From NCBI GenBank assembly GCA_001661515.1, contig LUVW01000008.1, forward strand, positions 129,232-193,231: DNA of 64,000 bases, read 5' to 3'. Position numbers and translations under genes: made by a program. The first letter of the stretch is position 1. Each line of letters starts with the position of its first letter. The notes under the pieces are model-generated. The model did not search any database and was not told the origin of the DNA. It worked only from the letters and a program-made list of their open reading frames with translations. The DNA comes from Capniomyces stellatus (Eukaryota > Kickxellomycota > Harpellomycetes > Harpellales > Legeriomycetaceae). Of this stretch, positions 14,035 to 27,556 are shown piece by piece.

Positions 14035-16287
14035 TTATTTTTTTGTTTTTCGATTTGTAGTTAGTTGTTCCCTTCTTTTTTTTACGGCTTTTGGGATTTT
14101 GTTTTTTCGTTTCTCGCGTTTTTCTTCTTTAATCAGGGATTTGTGGTCCTTTTTTGTTTCTCTATCCAAGAATCTTTTTCCACGCAACGGTTTTTTCTCA
14201 CGATGTTTCCACTCACCATTCTCATCCTCACTACCACTCTCATCATCATCATCATCTTCATCATCATCATCTTCATCGTCGTCATAATCTTCATCGTCAT
14301 CGTCATTTTCGCCGTTGTCATTACCTTTTTCTTCAGTGTTCAAGCTGATTGTTACTTTTTTAGCCTTTTTTAAAGAGTCACGAGCATTTACGTTGTCGGT
14401 TTGGGAGTTTAAGCTTTGGTCTGCTGGTTTCTCGGCTTCTATTGGCAGTTTGTCCTTTAAGTTAGTAGCATCATCCAATTTTTCAGCGCGGGGAGCCGAG
14501 TCTAATTTTGCCGAACCAGCCTTGTGCAGAGTTTTGGCCTGTGATGAGTTCTCAGCAGCCAACTTTCTGCTTTGCGATTCTGCGTTTTTAAAGCCCGAGT
14601 TTGGCTCCAGATTCACACCAGCCATGTTCATGTACAGAATCTCTTCTGTTTCGCCTCGGGAAAGCTTTTCAATGTCTCTTTCGTACTCAATAACCTCATT
14701 AAGGGTTCGAGGAATGTAGGACTGCTTGAATACCAGGTCGTCTTGGTGGGTCTTTGCCAGCTGCTCCTCAGTTTGTTCCTCAAGCTCCTTGCCCATTCTT
14801 AGCAACTCGGGCTCAAAATCCTCTGCAGTAACGCCGATGTTAGGATTGGTAATAAAATCAAACAGCTGCCTTAAACTCAAAACATGGACCGAGTGTTTGC
14901 GGAAATAGTCATTGATGTTTGTACAGTCGCTTCTTAAAAAGTCCAGTGCGTGGGGGTGGTCATGTTCAACCGACTGCGACACATCAATTATGTACAGTTT
15001 GCGGTTATTGTACAGAATGTTGTACTCGCTCAGATCCGCATGTACAAGCTTGCAAACCTGGTACATCACCCTCATGTCACTGATGATTTGGAAATAAAGC
15101 TCTGGATACCTTGACTCTTTGATCACTGCATCTTTAAGCCGTGGATACGCCCACCCACTTTTATCGCCCAGAAACTCCATCACCAACACGTGTTGACGAA
15201 GCACTAGCGGCTCTGGACACAGGATCCCAGCTTGGTGCAGCCGCTTCAGGTTTCTCATCTCTTTTTCTGCCCACAACTTCACCATCTTTCTTGGGTTGTG
15301 TCGCGAATATCCGTTACGGAATCTATATTCTCCTGCAAAGTATCTATCGCGATCTTTAAACACCAATATCGACGTCTTGTACACCTTAATCGCTCGGTGT
15401 GTACCATCATCCGTTATTGAATTGTATACATTTGCCTCTTTTCCTGTGTTAATGCTACCATGAACCTCATAGATCACTCCCTTATTCAGCAACTTGAACA
15501 AAATCAGCCTTGTCCGTGGATCCAGCACTTGCTCTGTAGTAGCCCGATTAGCCCGATCCGTCTGCTGACCCCTTGAACTCCCAAATGCCTTTTTGCTACT
15601 GACTTTTATATGGTTCGTTGCCGATCCCTGTGGTGGCTGCCCAGACACATCATCTAAATGAATCCGGCTTTCAAGTCTTGCCAGCATTTGCTTCTTTAAC
15701 TCCAAAGAATTTCCTTGATATCCTATTTTTTTCACCGGTCCCACCTTGTCCGCTAATTCTGCTGCCGTTTCTCCACCCACCTTGGATTTTTTCTCTTTTT
15801 TGCCTCCCAATTGCTTCATAGCATTTTGTGCATGAACTATTTCTCGCATCTTGTTGTACTGCTTTGTAAAATCTAGCAAGTTATTTGTGTTTTTTTTATT
15901 TTACACCAAAATTATATTAGTTATTTCCCCCTTTTTTTTTTTTGTTTAAACTGGCTATATTTTTTTTGATTTAAGAATATCATGTGCTTGGATCAGTCAG
16001 CTTAAAACAAAAAAAAACTTTATATATACCAAAACATTTAGTTGTATACACAGCACTTTATATGCTTGTGTCTACCTACCTTTTCCCGAAGTTCCCCAAT
16101 CCCCATCATAACCAATCAATTCGTCACTGTCAAATTCAATGTCGGATTCATCAGAGAATTCGTAGTCCTCTTCCCCAATATCCAACTCCTCCATTATAGC
16201 GCACTCGCTGTCAGTAGCAACAACCTCTGAATTACCTTCCAAAGCCTTCTGGATTTTCGGCTCTACAAGATCTACTACTTCAACCAT
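14035..16287 (-). CDS. RIO1: RIO1 atypical protein kinase/ATPase
   Basis: Two exons on the minus strand, 16287-16080 and 15872-14035, giving 681 residues. Rio1 acts in the last steps of 40S subunit maturation and has roles in cell-cycle control. The short first exon is acidic (EELDIGEEDYEFSDESD) and joins in frame to DFTKQYNKMREIV, a junction typical of fungal RIO1. The kinase domain shows the RIO1 entry signature ATTEQVLDPRTRLILFKLL, the flexible ATP loop SINTGKEANVY, VLVMEFLGD at the hinge, the catalytic loop HADLSEYN (Asp349, Asn354) and the metal-binding IDVSQSVEHDHP (Asp366). The C-terminal tail is long, with an almost pure Asp/Glu stretch near 590-625 and a Lys/Arg-rich end with nuclear-localisation character. 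It is longer than yeast Rio1 (484 residues) because of this tail. Confidence 0.96.
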
Positions 16288-17338
16288 ACCTATATTTGTG
16301 ATCCTTTCCCTTTTAAAAATCTCGCTAATAAATCTAGCCTAAAAAATTCTGCTGGACAAAAAAAAACAAAGAAAATATATCTGTGGAATTAATAAGGTTG
16401 ACTCTTTTACGACTGTGTCTGATTTCCAAGAATTGGATTACCTTTTTTCGTTTTATAAAAGTGATTGAATCCTAAACCAATTCATAATTATGGATTTTTT
16501 TTTTATGCTTGATCTTTTAAATAACTCGAAATCGCTTTTTACATTAAATAAAAAAAAAATTTTGTGATTTTTTTTTAATTCGAATATGATTTGACAAATT
16601 TTTTTTAGCTTTTAATTTCCAATTGCCAAATTCCAGCTCGCCCTCTAATAAATAACCATAATGGTACATTGCACAAAGAAAATGTTCGCAAATAATTAAA
16701 AAAAATAAGTACAACAACCGGATTTGCCCCCACCTTGCCTAGCACTACTTGAAGTTGACCAAATACTGCACTGTACAAAGTGTGCACTAGATAATGTAAG
16801 GTTGGTGGTATTTAACAATCCTTGGATGGAGAAGTGCGTATTGGCTTGTTAACCTTTTCAATACATTATCAGCAAGTCAAAAAAGTGGTGTAAAGAAAAG
16901 TTTATTTCAATAAAAGAATATAAAAGTAAACAGATTTACAAGGATGCAGATGAATTGTAGAAGCTAACTCTACCAGAATTATGTGTTTGGATTGCTGTGG
17001 ATATGTATATGTGTTGAGTATATTCGTGCAGATATTTAAACCCACCTACTACTAGACTCTTAAAGTAGCGATCGAATGATTTACATGTTTCCGGCAGTTA
17101 CGGAAATTATAGTGTACAATTAACAAAAAAGAAAGAAAAAAAGCCGGCAGAAACCGAGCTAGTGGAACATTGAGGCTGTGGATGTACCACTGGGTGTTGC
17201 AGAAGTTGTAGATATGCATCCAGTGATATAAGAAAATGTAACCAAGATAAGGTTGTTAGTATTCTGTTATCACGTTTGTAGTTGTAGTTGTGGCTGTGGC
17301 TGTTACTATTTTCCGACAAGAACAATATTTGCGCAAAC
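16288..17338. other. RIO1 upstream region
   Basis: AT-rich region holding the RIO1 promoter and the 3' UTR of the next minus-strand gene. Several A and T runs are present; no gene or specific site was recognised. Confidence 0.55.
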
Positions 17339-19600
17339 TCAATGTTTTCTGGTTTTTGCACTATTTTTGAGCTTCATGTCTATATCTTTGATTTCAATAG
17401 CTAGCTCCTCCAAAATATTATCCAGCTTATCTATTATAACCCTTCCTCTCTTTTTGTTTTCCCTTCGATCAGGCAATAGCTTTATTCGGTCATCAGATCC
17501 TTTCCTATGTATATCTGCACCAACGCTACTCGGCTTTGGTTGGTCGTTTTCCTTCTTAAGTCTCGAGAAACTTGGCAAGCTATTATTTTGGTTTTCGTAG
17601 TAATCAGTCGAGTTATTTCTGCGAATCGTGTTTGCTATGGATAATTTCGGTGATGCCAAGTTGATTTTTGAAGACTTCAGGGGTATTTTGTTTAAATTTC
17701 CATTTTGCTGTACGTCTACGTTTTTCTTGGGGACTGCCCTAGAAATATTTGGATTATATTCTGATAAATCTATATTGTTCACCCTACTTGTATTCATATA
17801 TGGATCTTTCTCGTCAACATGGTTCTTCTTAGTTGTTGTGTTTAAGCTGTATGCGGTCTCATCCTTTAATGTTGATTTTTGGGTATGTTGACTGTACACA
17901 GTGGGCTTGTACTTTTCTTTTTCGACCTCTCTTCTTGAAGCCATCTCCATCAAGCTTCTTCCTTCGCGGCCTTCCAGGCTTGTGGGGCTAAGAGTCTTCA
18001 CGCTGCTGCCACTTGTACTGCCGTACTCGCTATACTCCCCGCCCTTGTACAAGTTTTCTGCTTTGCCGGATTTATCTTGGTCGCGATGTCTACGCTGACC
18101 TTCAGACTCTTCGTATAACAAGTCTGATAGATACATGCTTTTCTCCTGAAAATTCGAGTCAATGATATCAAACTGCTTGACATCTTCATTTTTCCTTTTA
18201 ATTCCTGAGACTTCATCAGTCAGCATATTTATGTCGTAGCTCGTCTTTGAACTATTGTAACTCCTGCGGCTTTTGTTGCCGCTTTCCGTGTCTCTAAACG
18301 CATCCAGATCCTCGTCATTTTTAAATTCAACATCGGTTTTATACGAAAACCCTTCCTTTTTTTTGTTGCTCGATACAATTGCGTCTATATCTTCTAGACT
18401 TCCATTTGTTTCTTTCCTTTCTTCGTCTTTTAAGGAGCTTTGCGATGGGGTTAGGCTTGATCTTAGAGATATATTTGCTAGAGATTCAGATAATAAGTTC
18501 AGAAAACTCCTCTTTTCTGTTTTTGCACGTAGTGATGGGCTAGGAGTCTCAATGTCTGTATTTTTGTCTCCACTAATTGCACGAGCCAGAGGCTCTGCTG
18601 CATATCCATGGTCTTCTACTCGACTGTTTGTGTTGGTACCGTCTGTGGTTGGACTGCTGGAGAATCCTCCGACATAATCAGAAATAAGATCGTTGTACGC
18701 CAAACTACCATACCTACTGTTTTTTATCATGTCTGGCGTGTGACCATTGGCCAATTCCTTATCATTATAGTTTGGATACGACTTATCCTTAATACTAGGC
18801 TCTGTGTTAAACATTTTTACTTTGTCACTAAAACTTGCTTTCTCCTTCAAGTTTGTGCCATATTTATGCACCACAGAGCCTACATTTCCTATAGATTGAT
18901 TTCTCTGCGTATCTACGTATGAACTACCGCTACTTTTATCTTTTTTTTCAGCAATTTCCGTACTAGAAACGGGTTCCAGAATTCGGTGGATTTCTGTTGT
19001 GGTTAGGTTTTGTCCAAAATCATCGCTTTCATATTTATTGCTCGAAATTCTACTGTCTCGATACCTTTCTGTTCGGTTATAATCAAACCTCATATCTAGT
19101 ATATCCTCGTCATCAAATGGCTCGTCCTTAAAATCAAAATATACTTTCTTGGACTTTATATCTTCGCTTTCTAAATTCGATTCCTGCGCCGGAGTATCTT
19201 TTGAGTTTCCTATTTGCAATTGTTCAATATACACGCATTTTTATTTCTGAAATGTATCACAACAAGCCAGAATATCTGCATTTCGCTGCCTTTGATTTCG
19301 TTTTCATTTCTTTATTATAACTTTTTTTTTTTTCCATTTGGATTCACATTGGCGAGTACATGGCTCTAGTTTATAGACAACACAGCCAATGTGCCATGGT
19401 GTGTTTAAGGTATACCGCTAAAAAAAACACAGTTTCAACATACCTTCGCCTTCCGCGTTCTGCAAATCGCCTTTATTGCACACATGGTTTTCTAAATCGC
19501 TTAGTTTGATCTCTTTTGCGCAACTAGAGCAGCGGACGGTTGGAATTATCGCACTATCTCGCTGCTCCTTGTATAAATTGAAAAACCTCAATGTATTCAT
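17339..19600 (-). CDS. Low-complexity protein with N-terminal Cys/His motif
   Basis: Two exons on the minus strand, 19600-19444 and 19209-17339, giving 675 residues. I do not recognise the family. The N-terminus has one short zinc-knuckle-like element, Cys24-x2-Cys27-x11-His39-x-Cys41 (within VRCSSCAKEIKLSDLENHVC). The rest is hydrophilic, rich in Ser, Asp, Lys, Asn and Tyr, with no predicted membrane segment, and looks disordered. The C-terminal 40 residues (from about RGRVIIDKLDNILEELAIEI) form a likely amphipathic helix or coiled coil. The splice junction was chosen because it is the only acceptor found that keeps frame; the acceptor nearer the donor (19247) runs into a stop. Scaffold or adaptor functions are possible but not shown. 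Confidence 0.7.
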
Positions 19601-21661
19601 ATTAGAATGTTACAATGAGCAAGTATTGCTACTATTGATAAATAATTCAAATATAATATATTATTTTACGACCTCTGCTAAACCATCCATGGTTTAAAGT
19701 TAATATTTTAATTACAATTTATTTTTTTACGGCAATATCATAATTTTAGCATTAAAAATTAAGTCTCATTTAAACTCTATTTTCCAAGCTCCCAATTAAA
19801 TCACCATTACCACTATTAAGCTTATAATCGCTAATGAGCTTTAGTTTGGATTTATACTTTTTTTCATATGTTTTTTTTTTACACATTATATTATCTTTGT
19901 GTTTTTTTGTTTAGATTATATTGTATTTTGGTTGCATTGTTTTTGCAAACCAAAAACTTAGATTTTTTTACTCCGTTTCAAGAAAATATTCTTCAACTAT
20001 TATTAGAACCAACCAATGGGTTGGTTGGCTTAAATTCAACTTTTACAAACCAATTGATTTAATCAGTCAATTTTTAAATCTCGAGCAGCTTTTGGCTTGT
20101 ACTTTTGAGCTGATTTGTCTACACGTATTTGTTACAATCTAATTATTCCCACTAACCCTTTTATTGTTATTTTTTTGTAACTTATTATTACCATTTTTTG
20201 CAATATTTTTTTAATACAACTCAGCTTTATATCCCCATCTCTTACCAACTTTATGTTATAAATAGCTTTTTCTACTGGATTTGCTTATTTGTGTCTTGTT
20301 GCCGTATAGACCTTCACCTATTCTCAGCCCTCAGTTTATTATTAATGCATTAAATCTTCAGTTTGCTTGTTCTGTTCTGCCTGGTGTTTATTGGATACTT
20401 GAACCTTGTTACGGTTATAATGTCTACTCCATTTAATTATACTCGAATATTATTTGTTCTCTAATCTCGCTTGATTGTTCACTTATTTATATTTTGCACC
20501 CTCAATATATCCTACACTGTTATTTTTTATGCAATCCGTTTCACAGATAACATTTTTCTTCCCTCATTAGTAAGCAAGCGCTAAGCTAAAGCTCTGGCAA
20601 CTGAGAACCCTCTTTGTTATATCCCAACTAGGTCTGCTAAACTAGCCTTGGGAACTCCATTGGCTTTTGTCTTTGGCCATAAATGCTAGTCGATGACATA
20701 TTAGTTCACATATTCATTTTAATTTGCAATCAGTGCAATTCAAAACAAAATATATCTTTTTTTTATTGATAAAATATATCTTTGACCATCCTTACTAATA
20801 TAAAACTGATTTATTTGTCATCTATAAAAACATTGTATTCTTTGTTAGTCCATATCCTTGTATACACTAGATAATAATAGTTGAAGTAACAAAGCATTGT
20901 TTACTACTTACCGCCAAATTTATAAAAAGAATTCCACTTTTGCTCCTGTTTCCATTTCAGCAACAATAACCAAAGTATAACTTAACTTGTTCTAACACAA
21001 TACTTGGAAACAACGATAACAACGACATTTTATTGTTCGGTGTTTTTAATTCATCATCGTTTTTATGAATTGGTTTTGATCTTATTGAGTCTAAACAATC
21101 AGAATAACTTGCGCTTTTTATTTATGGTTCAGCGCTTTTCTATAAGATTTGTTTATAAAAAAAAAACTATACAGCAGTTGTCAGTAATACGGCTTTCAAT
21201 ATTATGCGTATTCTAATATAGGAACCCATTTAGTTAAACATTTGTCAAAAACCTAGAAAGCGAGTCGAAAACATGCTCTACAATACAACCACATCACCGT
21301 GTTATAAACATCAACAACTGTGAATAGAATTTATTACAATATCTCTGTATACCGTGTAACCTTTTTTTAAATAAAAAAATCAAAGAGCCAATTATTAGCT
21401 ACTCGTGTGACACATCTACCATGAGGGGAGGGATGTAGAAAAAGCAGCAGTAGAAAAACAGACGCCAATTATCTCTGCACAGCGCCTGCATGTTTTTTAT
21501 ATTCTGACTTTATCGTGACTGTTAAATAAAAACAAAAAAAAAGTCTAGATTCCAACGTGCTGACTTTAGCACCAGCACATATTGGGCTGAATGAGCCCTG
21601 CTTAGTGTAATATAGATAGCTGTAGACGTAATGTGTCAGTATACCAGCCGAATCGATTATT

Positions 21662-21674
21662 GGGGGGGGGGGGG
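21662..21674. repeat. G13 homopolymer
   Basis: Isolated run of 13 G in AT-rich intergenic DNA. Confidence 0.9.
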
Positions 21675-22368
21675 TAAACCCTGAGCCAGTTATTTGTGTG
21701 TGAATATTTTTATATATTACTTTTCACACGGTCCCAACAGAAACTTTGAATTGCACGTAAAAAAAAAAGACATAGTCATTTTCTTCTTTAAGTTTTTACA
21801 ACTTATAGCGATGAAAATAGAATACTTAGCGTGCTAGGCCATTGTGTGGGTTTAATTGCCAAGTCGACATACTTTTATTTTTTCGAATAAAACGACAAAG
21901 TTTAACGTCAATTTGTCAATTTGTAGTCAGAAAAATAATATCCAAAAGGTTCATTAAAAAACGTTTAAATGACTAGCCTTTGTGTTGATTTAGTTTTACC
22001 AGCAAACCAGCTCAGGTTAAGCGGTTTGTGGGGCTAATCAAGTTTTGCACTCGACGTTAAAACATCATTGTTAGCGAAAGCACACTTGACTCGACATTTG
22101 ATAGCATTTAGTCAAACATTTCGTTTGTAAAAGCTGCATTTCTCGAAAAGTGAACATCACTTGACATCGATGCCCATGATGCTATATTGTTAATAAGGCA
22201 TTGTCTGTGTCGAGCTATCATATGGAGCGGTCATGACCAGTGCTGTATAAACTAAAGCGTCCTGAAGTTTGTTTTGCTATAATTACTTTAATAAGAGATG
22301 CGATTTGACGTGATTGAGTATTTTTTAGAATATTTCTTCCATGCGCAGTAACTATACACAATACTGGT

Positions 22369-22376
22369 GGGGGGGG
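22369..22376. repeat. G8 homopolymer
   Basis: Isolated run of 8 G, preceded by GGT, in intergenic DNA. Confidence 0.9.
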
Positions 22377-23203
22377 TTACATTCGCTCTTTAATTTGGCA
22401 CTGTGCTGTATTGATATGGTACAAATTACTTGTAACGCAGAATTCGAATAATAATTTAGAGATTCGATATTCAATTTAATCGAGCTCATACCATTTATTG
22501 AAGAATGTTGATTGGCTTTAACGTATGCTACTAAATTGTTCTCGTTGACATGAGCTGGGGCATTTGACTTTCTCTTGGAATAAAGCTGCACCTTTGCACC
22601 CTCATATCCTAGTACTAAAGATATTGGAAAAAATGAAACCTGACCCTACAGAGCTTAGATATCGATCAGAGTGCCCTGGATTACCACCAAAATATCTTTT
22701 AGAATTACTTTATTGCTTGGGACATATTTGCTTTAAGTTAAAGAAAAATAGCCAATGTCAATAAAAATAAATTAAAGGAAAATAGTCGATTAACTTGGAA
22801 TTTATTAAAATCAAAGTGACAAAAAGAAAAGAATTCAAGTACTAAAAAAAAAGCCTAGAAAAGTCTCCAACCAATTGGGAAAATGATATCTGCAATATTG
22901 TTTTGAAAGGGCAGACTAAAACTAAGCGAATGGTATTTTGGTTTTGGTAATTGGTGTTTATACGAGTCTAAGCGTGAACTTAGTATTTTGCATTCATTTA
23001 TTTGCATTTTTTTTTTTAAAACAATAGACGGAAAAAAATAATTTTAAACTATAAAAAAAAAAGCTGAGGCAAATCAGCCAAGTAATTGCAAATAAACACA
23101 AGAACTCTTTGAAAATAACACTCAACTTCTTTATTGAAGCTTGTTCTTATAAGCACGTTTATCAATTAATATATTCCAGTATACAAAAAACCAAAAAAGA
23201 ACA

Positions 23204-25514
23204 ATGGCACTGTCAAGATCTGCAAGAGTATCCATAATGCTGTTTTTCAGCACCGTTTTATTCTTCTTGGAATTAATAATCGGGCTAATAACAGGCTCAA
23301 TAGCACTGGTTGCGGATTCCTTCCACATGCTGAATGATGTCTTGAGTCTAGTGATAGCGTTGTATGCGATAAAGCTATCAACAAAGAAGGGATATGAGCC
23401 AAACAATACATATGGGTGGCAACGGTCGGAGATTTTGGGAGCTCTCATGAACGCGATTCTTTTGCTAGGACTATGTCTTACGATTTACATTGAATCAATT
23501 CAGCGATTCTTTTTTATCGTAGAAATCAGCCAACCTGTTCTAATATTGGCTGTAGGCTCGATTGGGCTGTTTTTTAATATTGTAGGAATGTGGCTGTTTG
23601 GAGGTAAATCATCACCATAAGAACACTTGCCACTCTTTGAAACCATCCACATGTGTTTAATCTGCTTTGCTATTAGGATTTAAACAGAATGATCGATACT
23701 CTGACTAGTCTTTATTTTAACGAAACTCATTTTATCTGGTTTAAATATTTATAGACGCGCATAGCCACAGCCATTCTCATGGTCACTCACATGATCACTC
23801 TCATGGACATTCACACGATCATTCTCATAAAAACTCTGCAGACGAATCGTCTAGTACCAAAAACAGCATTGGGTCATATTCTGGCGACAAAAATGAAAAC
23901 TCATACAGAACAAAGCTAATCAACCAAGAAACATCGGGCGCTGGGTATAATTCAATTTCGTCAAACTCAATGTTTACGGACATAAACAACAATTCCACTA
24001 GAAACGCAAACCATCTCGATATCTCGACAGCCGAGCTGGGCATAAGTTATAGCAACCAAACTGACCTTCGTCCAGCAACAGACTTCCCAGCATACACGCA
24101 CCAGGCGATAGTCGAATCAGCAGAAATGATAAAGAGGATGGCCAACGAAGGGTTAGGCACCTCTAATGAACAAGAGGCTACAAAAGCCTTCCATAGCCAC
24201 GACCATGCCTCGATGCATGGAGATTCAAACCAACATGGTGCTTCTGGTCACTTAAACATGCACGGTGTTTGGCTACACGTATTGGGTGATTGCTTGGCTA
24301 ACGTCGCTGTTATTTTTAGTGCTTTGTTCATTTGGTTGACCGACTACAGCTGGAAATTCTACGTTGACCCCGTTATTTCGATATTGATCAACACCTTGAT
24401 CGTAATGTTCACGATACCCTTAGGTAACATTGGCGACATTTTCATTGAATCATTTGCACTTTAACCTCAATGTTTATTGCTAGCGGCTGCTGCCAACACA
24501 ATTTAACTTTATTGATGTTACTATTTTGTAAAATCTAGTGAGAAGCGCCTCGTTCATTTTGCTGCAAGGAGTTCCTCCAGCAATCGACATCAAGAAGCTG
24601 TACGAAAAGCTGTGCAAGGTAAGTCGAGTTTGGCACAAGTTTTATCCAATGTTACAATACGCCATTCAACCAAAGTATAGCACGTTGGGTGCATGCTACG
24701 GATATACGGTGTTACTATACGATGGGTTTTTTTATCAATGTTATCAATATAATCTGTTCAATTTAGATTCCGTATGTCGCCAATGTCCACGAGCTGCATG
24801 TTTGGCAGCTATCTGACACTAAGGTTGTTGCATCCGTTCACTTGTTGATTCGAAGATTTGGCTATCCTAAAACCAAAGCTGGGTCTTCCCTCCACTCAGA
24901 GAACCAAGGCTTGGTTGATGACTCGGATTTGAGTTTAATATACATGACTGTGGCTAGACGCGCGAACGACATTCTGCACTCGTTTGGGGTACACTCAACT
25001 ACTATCCAGCCAGAGTTTATTAACTCGGAAAGCCTCTACCAAAGCGGACAATCAAGCCCCACCAAGGGCGCGCCATTTGTTGTTTATGCCGACAACACAC
25101 TGACCATTCACAAGTCGCACAAAGGTACTTAAATATATATATATGCGCCGAATTGTGTTGTAATTGATTTTATGCTACAGATTTACTCGCTCAGCTACCA
25201 AGCTGAGAGCCATAGAATATTTTTAGCCAACTTGTATCCATTTCACAAACATGTACACTCAGATTTAAATATACGTGTTAATCTTGTATACTGACTATTG
25301 ATTGTGACTCATAGACAACCAGCTAGAGAGTTTAGTAAAGAGCTACTCAGATGGGAAAGGCGTCAACGCTGCCAACTCTTTAAACAACCAGAGCTCGCAA
25401 AGCTCTAACGAACAAACATACTGCCTACTAAGGTGCCAAGATGGTGCATGCGCATCTTCAGAGTGTTGTGAATATCCTTTAGTTGTGTCGGAGTCCATTT
25501 CACCTGACTCTTGA
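23204..25514 (+). CDS. ZRC1: CDF zinc transporter, ZRC1/SLC30A1 type
   Basis: Five exons, 23204-23603, 23755-24423, 24539-24618, 24767-25124 and 25315-25514, giving 568 residues. Cation diffusion facilitators move Zn2+ out of the cytosol, in fungi usually into the vacuole, in exchange for protons. Six membrane helices are visible, with the two metal-site motifs HxxxD in helix 2 (within ADSFHMLNDV) and helix 5 (within WLHVLGDCLANV). Exon 2 begins with a His-rich loop of alternating His-Ser/Gly/Asp (about residues 136-158) between helices 4 and 5, a known zinc-sensing or zinc-binding feature. The same loop carries a long Ser/Asn-rich insertion, followed by a second His cluster (HSHDHASMHGDSNQHG). 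Exons 3-5 give the cytosolic domain with SFILLQGVPPAID and a Cys-rich tail (CLLRCQDGACASSECCEY), as in ZRC1 and ZnT1. Specificity for zinc rather than cobalt or cadmium is inferred from the family. Confidence 0.93.
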
Positions 25515-27556
25515 ACTTTGGGGGGGGGGATTTCAAAATAATAATATTGGTGATAATTCAGATTAACGCAACTGCTTTACTGGCTAATATTTAGCTATAA
25601 CAGTAGTAATACTCTCTTTAACTTTCAATTTAATTTTATTTTATTTTACGTACACATATACATATAACATTATATTTATTTAGTCCTATTTGGTGATGGT
25701 TTATAACGATAATATTATCTCGACTCAATTCAACAGTTTGAAGCAATCTTGTGTATACAGTATAAGCTAACAAATTGACTAGCAAACAAATGTTTCTTTT
25801 TTGCGATTTCACCGCTCACACCACTACTATCGTCTTTTATATATATATTTTTTTGTATACTTTTTAGTTACTAGTTGCGGTATTGGTGAATGTTGTTGAT
25901 TTGATATTAATTATCGCTATTAACTCGGGTATTCCGAAAAGACAATTTGAAAAAAAAATTAGCGAGTAAAGCAAATAAATGATAACCCGGTCAATTGAAA
26001 GGCGTTTACACTGAAATGAAAATATCGTAAACAACCGATTTAGTTCGCGCCATCTTTAAGAGGACTAGGTCTTTCCATAGCGGTGATATGTCAAGTAGTA
26101 GGTGCGAGGCGGATGTGGATGTGGGTGTGGACGTGGATGTTGACATGCGTTTTGGGTAGAATCAAGCGCAACACGCAACACGCATCAGCTCTTCCTGTCG
26201 CTACTATCCTGAATAATGGTTTGTTTTAGCTGTTCTTGCCAGTGGCTAATCCGGGTTAAGATGATGATATCAAGCCATTTGCAGTTAAGCGTGTTTTTTT
26301 TTGTTAAACTGCCCAAGTATAATTAATAAGCATGCATCAAAAAGCACCTGATTAGTTAGTAGCAGTCTCATATCAAGCTTAAATGCTGAGTTCTGTTTTA
26401 TTTTATTTTGATTAATGGGTCGTATGTGAATCCGATAGTTGCCTTGAGAAGTCAAAACCAATCCGTTGCAGTAAATAAAAGGCTTATGAACATATTTCTG
26501 AATTTATCTTTCGCACCTTCTGCGAAACTAAATGTAATGAAGTATGGTAATAACTATAAATATAAGGCTAGACCTTCAAGCACAACGTACACTGTTGCGT
26601 CCGAGTAACACGGCACATATACTCGAGCCTAGTAAATTGAACCAGAAGGTGATGATAAAGCAACACTCAACTTGTTTAAAAGTGTCTGCATAGATATGGC
26701 CATTTAAATATCCTGTTTAGGAACAAAACCAACATCCATAAAGTCGAATGTTGTCGCAAATAAAGGTTTGAAGTGACCAAATAAAAATATATTTAAAGGT
26801 AAAAAAAAACCTTCCCATCTTTCAGTATTATCATTATTGGCATTTGCGTTGATGCTAGAACTGAATTGCCAACTAGAAGCCAAAAGGTTAGAACGTATTA
26901 TTATTTTATTTTTTGGCACATGAAAAAAAAAACAGGACCAAGACCGAGTAGGTTTAATACAAAAAGGCCAAGATAAGCCTTATAAAAGCGAATGAAAAAG
27001 AAAAAAAAAGAGAAAAAAAAGCGAATGAAGAAAAAAAGGGAAAAAGAAAAAGAAAATAAAAGTGGTCAAATTAGGTGGACTTTTGATTTTGTTTTACCTA
27101 ATGGTCGACAATTTAATCAAGATGATTTGAATTCCAATAAAAAAAAACAAGTAAATCAAAAGTAAAGGAAAGGTAAAAGATCAATGGAAAAAAAAAAAAT
27201 AGAAGCACTTTAGTAAATAGAAAAGAGCAGGTGGAAATAATTGCGTTTTTCGCTTTTAGAAAGTAAGAAAATACAAAAAAATGTTATTTTATTTTAACAG
27301 CGTTATCAAATTATAACCAAGCAATCTTCTACTCACAACAGGTTTTAAAACTGAAAAAAAGGGCATTTAATTTCTGCTTTCTGCCTTTAGTTCTCTAGTA
27401 TTTTATTAAATCGCCTCTTTTAAGCTTTTATCTTTTTTTTTTTTAAAAAAAACAATTCGATAGAAGGGACATTGGTATAGTATCTTTGTTTCTTAGTTTG
27501 AGCAAACATCATATTTACAGCATCGTGCTACTTTTGAAGAATAAACAACAAATAAG
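25515..27556. other. Region upstream of CYP51
   Basis: About 2 kb without a recognised gene. A G10 tract lies at 25520-25529, directly after the zinc transporter stop codon. A purine-rich A/G stretch at about 26990-27060 and many A runs precede CYP51; the last few hundred bases are its presumed promoter. No sterol regulatory element could be assigned with confidence. Confidence 0.55.
25520..25529. repeat. G10 homopolymer in zinc transporter 3' UTR
   Basis: Ten G beginning six bases after the stop codon of the zinc transporter gene, so probably transcribed. Confidence 0.85.

Larger units (their letters stand above)
19601..23203. other. 3.6 kb without a recognised gene
   Basis: The longest gene-poor stretch in the window. 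It is AT-rich with many T runs and only short open frames. G tracts lie at 21662-21674 (G13) and 22369-22376 (G8). A 66-codon frame at 22564-22764 has the most protein-like composition but shows no start context, family motif or splice partner. The right end is the zinc transporter promoter. An unrecognised non-coding RNA or a multi-exon gene of small exons cannot be excluded. Confidence 0.5.

Noticed and set aside
14065..14373. Plus-strand frames rich in Ile/Ser/His opposite the RIO1 tail
   Set aside because: They are the complement of the Asp/Glu-coding repeat in RIO1 and have no independent signal.
22564..22764. 66-codon frame ending in a Lys-rich tail
   Set aside because: Composition is fairly protein-like, but there is no family motif, splice partner or conserved neighbour; left as unsupported.
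26990..27060. Purine-rich A/G tract before CYP51
   Set aside because: Considered as a triplex-forming or regulatory element; similar A/G simple sequence is common in this AT-rich DNA, so not reported as a finding.
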